Assembly: GCF_009829075.1 (NCBI RefSeq)
Contig: NZ_WUQZ01000029.1
Coordinates: 1 to 33,329, forward strand
DNA length: 33,329 nt
Direction of reading: 5' to 3'
From: Sphingobacterium composti
GTDB taxonomy: Bacteria; Bacteroidota; Bacteroidia; Sphingobacteriales; Sphingobacteriaceae
Position numbers and translations under genes: made by a program. This document shows positions 1-6,786 of this stretch, one piece after another; position 1 is the stretch's first letter, and each line of letters begins with the position of its first letter. The notes under the pieces are model-generated. The model saw only the letters and a list, made by a program, of their open reading frames with translations. It did not search any database and had not been told where the DNA came from.

Positions 1-2
1 AA

Positions 3-188
3 ATTAGGAACTTGTTACAACTAGGTGTAAGTAAATACAAGGCGTACGAATGGGCACATACAAGGAAAAGTTACTGGCACACAGCAAAAAGCTGGATACT
101 GACAACAACCCTTTCCAACGACTATCTTAAACAACTGGGATACCCATCTTTACTGGCAGAATACAAGCGAGTTTGTGTTACAACTTAG
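3..188 (+). CDS. ltrA: Group II intron-encoded reverse transcriptase/maturase, C-terminal 61 residues (5' partial)
   Basis: Only the C-terminus is present. Read from position 3, the frame gives the conserved tail of group II intron maturases: a segment beginning LGVSKYKAYEWAHTRKSYWH, then KSWILTTTLSNDYLKQLGYP and a short stop-proximal tail. Full-length family members splice their own intron RNA and reverse-transcribe it during retrohoming. This fragment covers the region after the RT fingers and palm and the maturase X domain, so activity cannot be judged. No HNH endonuclease motif is seen in the tail, which suggests an endonuclease-free lineage. The stop lies 3 nt before the domain V hairpin, the normal arrangement when the ORF sits in domain IV. 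Confidence 0.85.
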   Translation: MRNLLQLGVSKYKAYEWAHTRKSYWHTAKSWILTTTLSNDYLKQLGYPSLLAEYKRVCVTT

Positions 189-191
189 GGA

Positions 192-267
192 AGGGCCGTA
201 TACCGAACGGTACGTGCGGTGCTGTGGAAGGTCGGAACGGGAATTAATCCCGTTCCTCCTATCCGAT
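192..267 (+). ncRNA. Group II intron domains V and VI
   Basis: Domain V (192-223) folds as a lower helix GCCGTA/TGCGGT, a two-base bulge CG at 213-214, an upper helix TACC/GGTA and a GAAC loop. Domain VI follows with a perfect 9-bp stem (GGAACGGGA/TCCCGTTCC), a lower helix AGG/CCT and GGA/TCC, and a single unpaired A at 261. By this alignment the catalytic triad (194-196) reads GGC instead of the usual AGC or CGC and would face a G. That may mean a weakened ribozyme, or that I placed the lower helix wrongly. Confidence 0.7.
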
Positions 268-615
268 TTAGGAACTTAAATTATCTAAGGTCTTTACGAA
301 ATTGACTTGCTTGCCCTGATTGCTTTCGTAAATAAAGTCATTTAGACTTTTACTCTGATATTTTTCAAAATCACCTACAATAATCAATGCTAACTGGTAC
401 TGCGTGAACTTTTGTAATATATCGCCCGCTAATTTAGTTTTTAAATCAAAAAACGCTGGAGCAAGGTTTTTCTCATGCAATATCAACCTATCAAATCCTT
501 GATAATAAATATTTCCTATCAAGTCTAAGGCATCGTCTAATGAACTAACAATAATCTTATCAGACTTTATTTCCGCAGTTTTACTGTTCTTAAATGTATG
601 TGATATAACTTCCAT
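268..615 (-). CDS. DUF4180 domain-containing protein
   Basis: 115 residues, full length for this family of small soluble proteins of unknown function. Recognisable blocks are ISSLDDALDLIGNIYYQGFD-like at residues 24-42 (here with VSSLDD), LILHEKNLAPAFFDL at about 44-58, and LAGDILQKF, IVGDFEKYQSKSLNDFIYES and NFVKTL towards the C-terminus. No signal peptide or membrane segment is seen. It is the last gene of a tight leftward cluster (9-nt gap to the SRPBCC gene) and its stop codon abuts the 3' end of a group II intron. The family often travels with small accessory genes. No reaction is known, and I infer none. Confidence 0.85.
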   Translation of the reverse strand: MEVISHTFKNSKTAEIKSDKIIVSSLDDALDLIGNIYYQGFDRLILHEKNLAPAFFDLKTKLAGDILQKFTQYQLALIIVGDFEKYQSKSLNDFIYESNQGKQVNFVKTLDNLSS

Positions 616-624
616 GTAGAATTG

Positions 625-1134
625 TTAACCATGTGATGTCCTTCGTTCTAATAAATCATCCAATTGTTGCAGACAAATTGTGATACCCTCCTTGAATCCC
701 ATCTCTAGAATAGTGTCCAGATCTTGTGTTTCATTATACAGAATAGAGACATCAACAAGTGTAGCATTATCTAAAGGTGAGAATTTCACGTTCCATGTGC
801 TTTGAGGCATATCAGGATTAATAATTCCTTCTTCGTCGCTGAATCCTGGTTTGTAACTAAAGGACTCTGTGGGAGTAATCTCAATAAATTGAGACAAGCT
901 CCAATGTTTATCACCTTCTGGACTAACCATGGCGTACATCCAAATTCCATGTGGGATAAAATCTAATATTTTCGTTTCCACGTGCCAAGGCTGCGGTCCC
1001 CACCATTGGTCGAGCCAATCTTCTGTCGTCCATGCTTCCCAAGTTAGCACTAGGTCAGCTTCAAATTCCTTCTTTATTTTAATGGTATTTGTTCCTTTAT
1101 CTATTGAAAAGTCAAAGGCTAAGGTCTTTTTCAT
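625..1134 (-). CDS. SRPBCC (START-like / AHSA1-type) domain protein
   Basis: 169 residues. The protein carries the helix-grip signature of the AHSA1/Aha1-C-type SRPBCC family: an N-terminal strand (IKIKKEFEAD), then a WEAWTTEDWLDQWWGP block (residues about 32-47), the common VWxAWTxPExLxxWWGP pattern, and a C-terminal helix with EMGFKEGITICLQQLDDLLE. The fold binds hydrophobic ligands, and members act in stress or detoxification or have no assigned role. It is soluble with no signal peptide. It lies between the DHFR-like gene (59-nt gap) and the DUF4180 gene (9-nt gap), so cotranscription is likely. The ligand is unknown. Confidence 0.85.
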   Translation of the reverse strand: MKKTLAFDFSIDKGTNTIKIKKEFEADLVLTWEAWTTEDWLDQWWGPQPWHVETKILDFIPHGIWMYAMVSPEGDKHWSLSQFIEITPTESFSYKPGFSDEEGIINPDMPQSTWNVKFSPLDNATLVDVSILYNETQDLDTILEMGFKEGITICLQQLDDLLERRTSHG

Positions 1135-1193
1135 AATCGCTAATTATTGTTCTATAGTTTTGAACAAATTGAATTAAAGCTTGTTTTCACAAA

Positions 1194-1742
1194 TTAATAT
1201 ATTGGATATAGCGAGAGGATAATATGTCCGCCAGGAAGTGTTTTGATCAGTTTTTGTTTAAAGGTAATTTGATGATCAATACCTTCAAATAATAATCTTC
1301 CGGCAGGACTTACCAAAGGGTGAATACATAGTTGTAATTCATCCAATAGTTTTAGTTCTAAGAGTTGAATCATTAAACTTCTACTGCCAATATAAATTGT
1401 GGTATTTTCTTCGCTTTTAAGTTTTATTACGTTGTCAAGAAGTGAGCTATCAGCTAATTGAGCCGTGGGCCAATTTGTCATTTGCAATGTATTGGAAAAT
1501 ACAAGTTTGGGGATAGCATCTAAAGTTTTTGCAAAAGCATAACTTTCAAAATCACTGTTTATATCATTAAGAACATCTTTCCAATATAACATCAGCTCAA
1601 AGGTTTTGCGACCATATAATATAATTGTACCTTTTTTGAGCAAGTCAGCATAGTGTGCATGAACATGTTCGTCTGGTAAAGATTGTGTATGATCAAAATG
1701 GCCATTCAACGTCATATTAATCGCACAAATAATATTTCCCAT
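1194..1742 (-). CDS. Dihydrofolate reductase family protein (RibD C-terminal-like)
   Basis: 182 residues, the usual size for the RibD-C/DHFR-like family. The N-terminal strand MGNIICAINMTLNGHFDH, GTIILYGRKTFELM (residues about 38-51) and the later NTTIYIGSRSLMIQLLELKLLDELQL block match the NADPH-binding reductase fold. The segment PLVSPAGRLLFEG also fits. It is probably an NAD(P)H-dependent reductase of unknown substrate and not the housekeeping folate enzyme: those are about 160 residues and begin differently. The stop of the upstream MmcQ gene and this start are 6 nt apart, so the two are almost certainly cotranscribed. Confidence 0.85.
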   Translation of the reverse strand: MGNIICAINMTLNGHFDHTQSLPDEHVHAHYADLLKKGTIILYGRKTFELMLYWKDVLNDINSDFESYAFAKTLDAIPKLVFSNTLQMTNWPTAQLADSSLLDNVIKLKSEENTTIYIGSRSLMIQLLELKLLDELQLCIHPLVSPAGRLLFEGIDHQITFKQKLIKTLPGGHIILSLYPIY

Positions 1743-1748
1743 ATCAAG

Positions 1749-2099
1749 TTATATTTTTTCTTGATTAAAATATTGATTAGCAAGTTTTTGTGGTGCTACT
1801 TGACAATAGGCACTTTGGACTACTTCGCGAAAGATTTCTAGTGGTATTTGATTGAGATCTGTTATCGTCCAACCTTGTTTTCCCCAAGAATTTGGAACAG
1901 CATAAATGCTTTTTTTATCAATCAGTGAATATAAATCTTGATCAACTAGTGATAGTTTAAAACAAGCTTGGTTGTTTTGGCTATCATAAGTGCCAAATAT
2001 TTTCTTTTTAATTCTAAATGATATCTTATCGAAGTGTGTGTCTTCGGTTGCTTCGGGACACGATAATGCAATTTCTCGAAATGTATCTAAACTGACCAT
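1749..2099 (-). CDS. MmcQ/YjbR family DNA-binding protein
   Basis: 116 residues, full length. Family marks are the N-terminal FREIALSCPEATEDTHFDK (the LPgxxexxpfg-type block), then SFRIKKKIFGTYD, CFKLS, YAVPNSWGKQGWTITDLNQ and a closing helix. The CyaY-like fold of this family is called DNA-binding from E. coli YjbR, but its role is unknown. There is no signal peptide or membrane segment. It sits 6 nt from both neighbours (DHFR-like and DUF1801) inside a leftward cluster of small soluble proteins. Confidence 0.86.
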   Translation of the reverse strand: MVSLDTFREIALSCPEATEDTHFDKISFRIKKKIFGTYDSQNNQACFKLSLVDQDLYSLIDKKSIYAVPNSWGKQGWTITDLNQIPLEIFREVVQSAYCQVAPQKLANQYFNQEKI

Positions 2100-2105
2100 A
2101 ACATT

Positions 2106-2504
2106 TTATTTGAGTCTAAGCAATTGGCCTTTACGCTTTATGAGATTTTTATAATCCCACTGAATTCGCTTAGCTTTATCTAACCATCGCTTTAAATCGG
2201 CTATATTTATTTCTTCCTCCGCATTATAAAAGATGGATGCGTCTTTAAATTTCTTTCCTCTAGTAGATAAATCTTCCTCTTCAAAATCTGCTCCGCTCCA
2301 AAACATTAATCTAATTCCTTTTTTCTGCTTACTGTATCCTACAATTGGATTTCCGTCTATGAACCACACTGGATGCGCATGCCATATTTTGTTTTCGGTA
2401 AATGCTAAATACTGATTAATTGTTTCGGACAGAATATTGCAAATATTTTTATCATTTTCAGACAAAGATTCATGATAAGATATTATGTCAGAAAGTGCAT
2501 TCAT
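2106..2504 (-). CDS. DUF1801 domain-containing protein (YdhG-like)
   Basis: 132 residues. It matches the DUF1801 family: an N-terminal helix, then ENKIWHAHPVWFIDGNPIVGY at about residues 37-57, KGIRLMFWSGADF at 63-75 and a C-terminal helix with IADLKRWLDKAK. The family is related to the iron-binding/frataxin-like YdhG fold, and no reaction is established. It is the first gene of a five-gene tight cluster (DUF1801, MmcQ, DHFR-like, SRPBCC, DUF4180). The 162-nt gap upstream is the likely promoter region and also holds the terminator of the DoxD gene. Confidence 0.85.
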   Translation of the reverse strand: MNALSDIISYHESLSENDKNICNILSETINQYLAFTENKIWHAHPVWFIDGNPIVGYSKQKKGIRLMFWSGADFEEEDLSTRGKKFKDASIFYNAEEEINIADLKRWLDKAKRIQWDYKNLIKRKGQLLRLK

Positions 2505-2617
2505 AATTTAAGCTTTGCTAATTCAGTTCAAAAATTTTTTGGTACAACTAAGTTATAGGAATTCTATTGATAATTGGTTGTCTTATGCAAAGATTTGAAT
2601 TAATCTTAGATAACTAA

Positions 2618-2657
2618 CTAAAAATATTCCCCAGCAATTTCGGGCTACTGGGGAATA
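2618..2657 (-). terminator. Rho-independent terminator of the DoxD/DoxA gene
   Basis: A 10-bp stem (TATTCCCCAG at 2625-2634, CTGGGGAATA at 2648-2657) with a 13-nt loop. On the minus strand it is followed by a U-rich tract (ATTTTTAG). It lies 10 nt beyond the DoxD stop codon. Confidence 0.8.
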
Positions 2658-2666
2658 AAATAACAA

Positions 2667-3677
2667 TTATTGGATGGGACTTGACCAAGTGATTCCACTG
2701 ATATCAGTTAATTGTATATAATATCCTTTTTGCACTTGTATATCTGCAATATCCAATTTAATATCTGCCTTGGCGCCGAGCGGAAGTATTAAACTGTGCT
2801 TTCCAGGATGTATTTTAGCTACATAATGGTTATGTATATGCGCTTTATGTAACGATGCTAAATAGTTTTGATCAAATGACTTAACTGTTATATTTTCATT
2901 ATTGAAAATATCTATTCTTATTAAAAACGATCCATACACATCTGCACCTTCTACACGGTATAATTGCAAATTAAGTGTGTCATTTTGAATTATAATGTTA
3001 GATATTTCAACTTTAGGTCGAACAGATTTATTGTGCAAAGTTCCAAGTACACCACCATGAAAATATTGGTTTGTGTATAAAGTTAATGCGGCAATACCTA
3101 TTGATATTCCTAGTATTATATTATTTCTATTAGGAAAGTTTAAATAGCCAGAAGCGATGTGATTAAACCAACTCTTTCGTGTAATCGGCATATTTCTTTT
3201 GATCATATAGGCGTCAAGAGAATAAGTGGTGCTACCAGTTAAGTAAAGTGTAAAACCGCCAGCTACGCCTAATACCCCAATCTGCCATTCGTCTAAGCAG
3301 GTAGTTCCCAACCATCCAGATCCGAGTAGTATTCCCGTTGCCAACAGGATTACACCAATACTCATTATTCTGGTAAATAATCCCAAAATGAGAAATAATC
3401 CTACTATGGCTTCCACAATAGTAAATATTACCATAGAGTAATAGAGTTCATTAGGATTGGATACAAGATATTCTATAACTGGCTTTATTCCTAAAGCATT
3501 TGGCAGGAAGTGATTAAATTTTTCGCCAATATATCCTGCTTCTTCAGGAATTAATTTATTGTCTAATATAAGTCTGCGCCAAAAAGCAGAAAAATAAGTC
3601 CATCCTATGACCCAACGTAAAGCCATAGTAGATATTGCTGCATAGGAGTAAGCAGCATACATTTGTTTTGCTTGCAT
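2667..3677 (-). CDS. DoxD/DoxA fusion protein (thiosulfate:quinone oxidoreductase-like membrane protein)
   Basis: 336 residues. The N-terminal half (about 1-175) is a DoxD-type membrane domain with four or five hydrophobic segments, an early ALRWVIGWTYFSAFWRRLIL block and the motif LGVAGGFTLYLTGSTTYSLD near residues 136-155, characteristic of DoxD. A further membrane segment (about 185-202) leads into a C-terminal beta-rich domain (about 215-336) resembling DoxA. In archaeal Acidianus, DoxD and DoxA are two subunits of a thiosulfate:quinone oxidoreductase. Fused versions are common in Bacteroidota, where the substrate is untested. It lies 54 nt behind a small lipoprotein gene in the same direction, so the two may form a unit. 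Confidence 0.85.
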   Translation of the reverse strand: MQAKQMYAAYSYAAISTMALRWVIGWTYFSAFWRRLILDNKLIPEEAGYIGEKFNHFLPNALGIKPVIEYLVSNPNELYYSMVIFTIVEAIVGLFLILGLFTRIMSIGVILLATGILLGSGWLGTTCLDEWQIGVLGVAGGFTLYLTGSTTYSLDAYMIKRNMPITRKSWFNHIASGYLNFPNRNNIILGISIGIAALTLYTNQYFHGGVLGTLHNKSVRPKVEISNIIIQNDTLNLQLYRVEGADVYGSFLIRIDIFNNENITVKSFDQNYLASLHKAHIHNHYVAKIHPGKHSLILPLGAKADIKLDIADIQVQKGYYIQLTDISGITWSSPIQ

Positions 3678-3731
3678 TTATATTTTTATAATATGTTAAA
3701 AATGAATGATTAAACTAGTTTTGAGGAAACT

Positions 3732-4097
3732 CTAGCTTAATGCAATTTTCAGTCTTTTGAACAAAATATATTTGGGAGGACTATTGCTTGAATATAGATA
3801 AGGGTAGGAGGACGGTGTTAAGAATACGTAGTCGAGTATTCTATCGCGTAAAAAAGAATAAAGTTGTCTATTGTTATAAAGGTTTTTCTGCTTTGCGACA
3901 GAAGTATAAGTAGATGTGTTTTTGCTATATATACAAGAGGATGTCGTGGATTTCGTTTTGTTAAACGATCTTTTGTATTCTATGCTAAGTACGTCACCAA
4001 CATACTCTTTCAGCCCACAAGAACTGAACGCTAATATACTAAAGAATACAATTAGTATAAATTTGCTTGTCGATAATATACGCTGAATACAATGCAT
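3732..4097 (-). CDS. Small predicted lipoprotein of unknown function, upstream of DoxD
   Basis: 121 residues. An N-terminal hydrophobic stretch ends in a lipobox (LAFSSC, Cys27), so I predict a lipoprotein signal. The mature part is short, Ser/Thr/Tyr-rich and basic, and ends in NSPPKYILFKRLKIALS. A PPxYILxKRLKI-like ending is one I associate with small Bacteroidota proteins next to membrane or metal-related genes, but I cannot name a family. Its place directly upstream of the DoxD/DoxA gene suggests a shared role at the envelope. The coding call rests on the lipobox, the C-terminus and the co-orientation. Confidence 0.6.
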   Translation of the reverse strand: MHCIQRILSTSKFILIVFFSILAFSSCGLKEYVGDVLSIEYKRSFNKTKSTTSSCIYSKNTSTYTSVAKQKNLYNNRQLYSFLRDRILDYVFLTPSSYPYLYSSNSPPKYILFKRLKIALS

Positions 4098-4123
4098 GGA
4101 TGGACTAATATAGTAAATCTTAT

Positions 4124-4240
4124 CTACAAATCTAATTCAACGAAAATACTGGTGGACACATTTGAATAACCTTCATAATTCGGGATAACGCTGAAGCCAT
4201 CGGATTTATAAAAAGTTATTGGAGCTGATTTGATCTCTCG
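4124..4240 (-). pseudogene. C-terminal remnant of a GNAT acetyltransferase
   Basis: The minus strand reads 38 residues in frame up to a stop at 4124-4126. The segment ITFYKSDGFSVIPNYEGY is clearly related to the end of the intact GNAT gene next door (GLYKKNNFRIIPNYGQY). It lacks the acetyl-CoA-binding motif A and has an in-frame stop just upstream, so it is a fragment. It abuts another apparent remnant on the opposite strand at about 4241, which points to a past rearrangement. Confidence 0.7.
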
Positions 4241-4247
4241 TTATCAA

Positions 4248-4382
4248 ATGAGAAAGGGACTACTGAGAAAGATTTTCGATTTTGTACTGAGTCAAGCCAA
4301 AACCATAAAATTAGTTTTGGGCGGAATAGTTGGGGTAGAAGCTTTCAACTTAGGATTTAGATTAGTTTTTGGCAATAACTAG
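4248..4382 (+). pseudogene. Possible second acetyltransferase-like remnant
   Basis: A 44-residue plus-strand reading frame. The order of KGLLRKIFDFVLSQAKTIK, then KLVLGGIVGVEAFNLGFRLV resembles the helix-strand-GF end of a GNAT domain with an internal deletion. Similarity is weak and I could not confirm it. Its C-terminus points away from the minus-strand GNAT remnant, so the two fragments would be joined back to back at about 4241. It may be only a chance open frame. Confidence 0.25.
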
Positions 4383-4403
4383 TTAGTTGTGTTTTGTTTT
4401 CAT

Positions 4404-4856
4404 TTAAATTTCTTTCTCAAAACATACACTATTCTTCACATTTACGTATTGACCATAATTCGGAATGATTCTAAAATTGTTTTTCTTATATAAACCAATA
4501 GCCTCAATCATTTTATCACCAGTTTCTAAAATGCATTTTTTATAACCCAATTCTTTTGCCCAAACTTGTAATTCTGTCAACACTTTTGCTGCAATGCCTT
4601 TTCCTCGGTATTCAATAGGTACAAACATTCTTTTAATTTCTATCACCTCATTTTCGTACTTCTTCATACCACCACAGCCAACGGCTTGATTATTTTCGTA
4701 CACAACAACCACGTTTTGGATTAAGTCGATTTTATTATATTGAGTAAAGAAATGGTTTGTTTCGCCATTTTTAATTGCTAAGTCTTTATCAAGTTCAATT
4801 ACTAACCTTTGAAAATCTAAGTTGTCTGAATTTGTTCTTTTAATTTTATATAACAT
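4404..4856 (-). CDS. GNAT family N-acetyltransferase
   Basis: 150 residues, full length. Motif A for acetyl-CoA pyrophosphate binding reads YRGKGIAAKVLTEL (residues about 84-97). It is preceded by a beta strand (VIEIKRMFVPIEYRG) and followed by KCILETGDKMIEAIGLYKKN, the usual motif B region, and the ending NFRIIPNYGQYVNVKNSVCFEKEI typical of a PhnO/RimI-like GNAT subgroup. It would transfer an acetyl group from acetyl-CoA to an unknown amine. It is monocistronic: the regions on both sides (4098-4403 and 4857-5291) hold only remnants or nothing convincing. Confidence 0.9.
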   Translation of the reverse strand: MLYKIKRTNSDNLDFQRLVIELDKDLAIKNGETNHFFTQYNKIDLIQNVVVVYENNQAVGCGGMKKYENEVIEIKRMFVPIEYRGKGIAAKVLTELQVWAKELGYKKCILETGDKMIEAIGLYKKNNFRIIPNYGQYVNVKNSVCFEKEI

Positions 4857-5291
4857 TTCTATCTATTTGTCGAGTGGTTGTGTCTTAAACTACAGCAAAC
4901 ATTTCAAGGCTTGGCGCTAGTGATGGAAAAAGTTGCGAAAAGTTTCAATTTAGCGGCACGGTTGGCAAAAGCCAATTAATTGAATAAATTTAAGAAAAAA
5001 CTCAAAATAATTGGCTTTTTGAGACAGAGATATCCGAAACCACATATCATAGCCCAAAGTATGACCAAAATGCAAGGTCAACTTTTTCTAGTTGAAAACG
5101 TAATTAGTAGCCTTCAAATTAGTGGATATAACCTTATCAAAAATCATGATTGCAAACCTAAATAAAACAACAAACCTCGCTTAAAAAGGCTTAAACGAGG
5201 TCAAATATTTTAAGATTTTAGCATTTAAAAGGAGTTGTGCAACAGTTACCTATGTTATGTGCTGCCCTTTTTTTTGTCCATTGTTTTTTCG
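4857..5291. other. 435-nt region without a convincing gene
   Basis: The region holds a long imperfect inverted repeat (AAAAGCCAATTAATT near 4967 and AATAATTGGCTTTT near 5007), a terminator-like hairpin at 5175-5200, and the segment ATGTTATGTGC near 5250 that recurs inverted beside the recombinase gene. A 61-codon plus-strand frame (4980-5165) has no recognisable domain and is probably spurious. It may be scar sequence left by gene-cassette or IS turnover. Confidence 0.5.
5160..5200 (-). terminator. Probable terminator downstream of the frameshifted membrane-protein gene
   Basis: Hairpin with CCTCG (5175-5179) pairing CGAGG (5196-5200) plus TTAA/TTAA inside and an AAAGGC loop. On the minus strand it is followed by the U-rich TTTGTTGTTTTATTT. 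Confidence 0.5.
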
Positions 5292-5785
5292 TCATTTATG
5301 CTCATTCCATTGTCGTAATTCAGTTAAATAGTGTTCGCCCTTGATGTAGGAATAATGTTCGCTTATTGAAGAATATATCGAATAGATACATACAACCAAT
5401 GATATGCCTCCAATGAGTGAGGATCTAAAGTAAAAGGTAAAGAACAAAGTAATAATCGCTACAATGGCAAAAATCATTCGGTAGGATTTGAAGCCATTAA
5501 ATAATTTCTCGTTGCGTTCCAATTCTGATTTTACAAAAGCTGCTTTGTCTTGGTTGTATATTTCGGTTTGTGTTTTTACCTTTTTATCAATGGTTGAAAC
5601 AAATATTGGACTTGAAACCATCATAAATATACCAGCTATTAAGCAAGGATATTTTGCTGAAACTAAAATTCCATTCTTGTTAGCAATGAAAAAGAAGTAA
5701 GAAAGCAGCACCTAAAAAAGCAAAGCCATAGCCTGATGCTTTTTCAAGTTTTATAGCGTTTTCAAACGATTGATAAATATCCATA
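5292..5785 (-). pseudogene. Membrane protein of unknown function, frameshifted
   Basis: The reading frame from the ATG at 5785 (MDIYQSFENAIKLEKASGYG, then a hydrophobic start) stops after 34 residues. A second frame, which could otherwise start only at a GTG at 5711, continues with a transmembrane segment, NKNGILVSAKYPCLIAGIFM and two further hydrophobic segments, ending at 5292. Removing one base from the A5 run at 5689-5693 (T5 on the coding strand) joins the two into one protein of about 163 residues with three or four membrane segments. The gene is therefore broken, or the run is a sequencing error. The start codon is 6 nt from the next upstream gene's stop region. No family is recognised. 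Confidence 0.65.
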
Positions 5786-5789
5786 TTTA

Positions 5790-6706
5790 CTAATTAAATG
5801 ATGCTCGATATTCAAGCGGTGAAACATTCGTTTTGCTTTTAAACAACTTGCTGAATGATTGAGGATGCTCAAAACCCAATTGATACGCAATTTCACTAAC
5901 TGAAAGATTGGTTAACGTTAATGCTTCTTTTGCCTTTTCAATCAGCTTGTTGTGAATGTGTTGTTGTGTACTTTGTCCTGTCAGTGTGCGCAGCATATCG
6001 CTTAAATAATTAGACGAAACGTAGCGCTGATTGGCAAAGTATTGCACCGATGGTAAGCCATTTTCTACCAATTTATCGCTGTTGAAATAGTCGTTTAGCA
6101 AACTTTCCATTTTAGTCAGCAAGTCATTGCTTGCCGATTACGAGTAATAAATTGGCGGTTGTAAAAGCGATTGGAATAATTGAGCAACAATTCCAAATGT
6201 GATATCATCACGTCATGACTGAAAAGGTCGATAGAATGATTGTATTCTTCTTCAATATTTTTCATAATGCCTTCCATCGTTGCTTGTTCTTTCTCTGAAA
6301 GATGTAATGCTTCATTAACGGCATACGAAAAGAAACCATAGTTTTTAATTGTTTTACCCAACGGATAATTGCGTATAAAATCGGGATGAAATACCAACCA
6401 CCAACCCGTTGCTCTTGTGCCACCATTTTCGGAAGAAATCACTTGTCCGGGTTCCATAAACGCCAACATTCCTTCATCAAAATCATAATAATTTTGACCA
6501 TATTTCAGTTTGCTACCTTCACAATTTTTCAAAGAAATAGTATAAAAGTTCAAAACCAAATTTTTACTTTCTTGTGGACTAGTAAAATCTATTTCATCCA
6601 GATTTATCAATCCAATTAAAGTATGTTTGGGTTTTGGTAATCCCGAAAGTTTATACAAATCTGAAATAGAATTGATGGTTATTATATGTTTTTGATTTTT
6701 ATTCAT
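5790..6706 (-). pseudogene. AraC-family transcriptional regulator, split by a frameshift
   Basis: The first frame (6706 to 6116) encodes the N-terminal cupin-like sensor half, ending after FITRNRQAMTC. The second frame (to 5790) begins NDLLTKMESLLNDYF and holds the complete double helix-turn-helix with VSSNYLSDMLRTLTGQS and LSVSEIAYQLGFEHPQSFSKLFK, the AraC signature. A single-base shift near 6116-6125 separates them. Joined, they make about 305 residues, normal for this family. It lies 80 nt downstream of an aldo/keto reductase gene, a common partner of this AraC subgroup in Bacteroidota, and may once have controlled it. As it stands no full-length regulator can be made without recoding. Confidence 0.85.
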
Positions 6707-6786
6707 TTTAAATCTATTTTTGTGCTAATACCAAAAGAAAAGTTCGCTATTATCACTGTAAATTTACAATTTCAGCTTATCTGGTT

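Larger units (their letters stand above)
1..267 (+). mobile_element. Group II intron, 3' part only (maturase end plus domains V-VI)
   Basis: The segment starts inside a maturase reading frame (stop at 186-188). A 32-nt hairpin resembling domain V follows, then a long hairpin resembling domain VI. In the domain VI model an unpaired A at 261 is the branch point, and the intron would end with AT at 266-267, about 6 nt beyond it, as group II introns usually do. The 3' exon then begins at 268 with the stop codon of the minus-strand DUF4180 gene, so the intron lies immediately downstream of that gene and is antisense to it. The 5' part lies outside the window. The intron class was not determined. 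Confidence 0.82.

Noticed and set aside
268..2504. Classical integron cassettes with attC sites between the small genes
   Set aside because: Most gaps here are 6-9 nt, too short for attC sites (about 55 nt or more), and I see no paired RYYYAAC/GTTRRRY core sites.
4980..5165. 61-codon plus-strand reading frame
   Set aside because: No recognisable domain, lies in a hairpin-rich gene-poor region, and has no promoter or conserved start that I can see.
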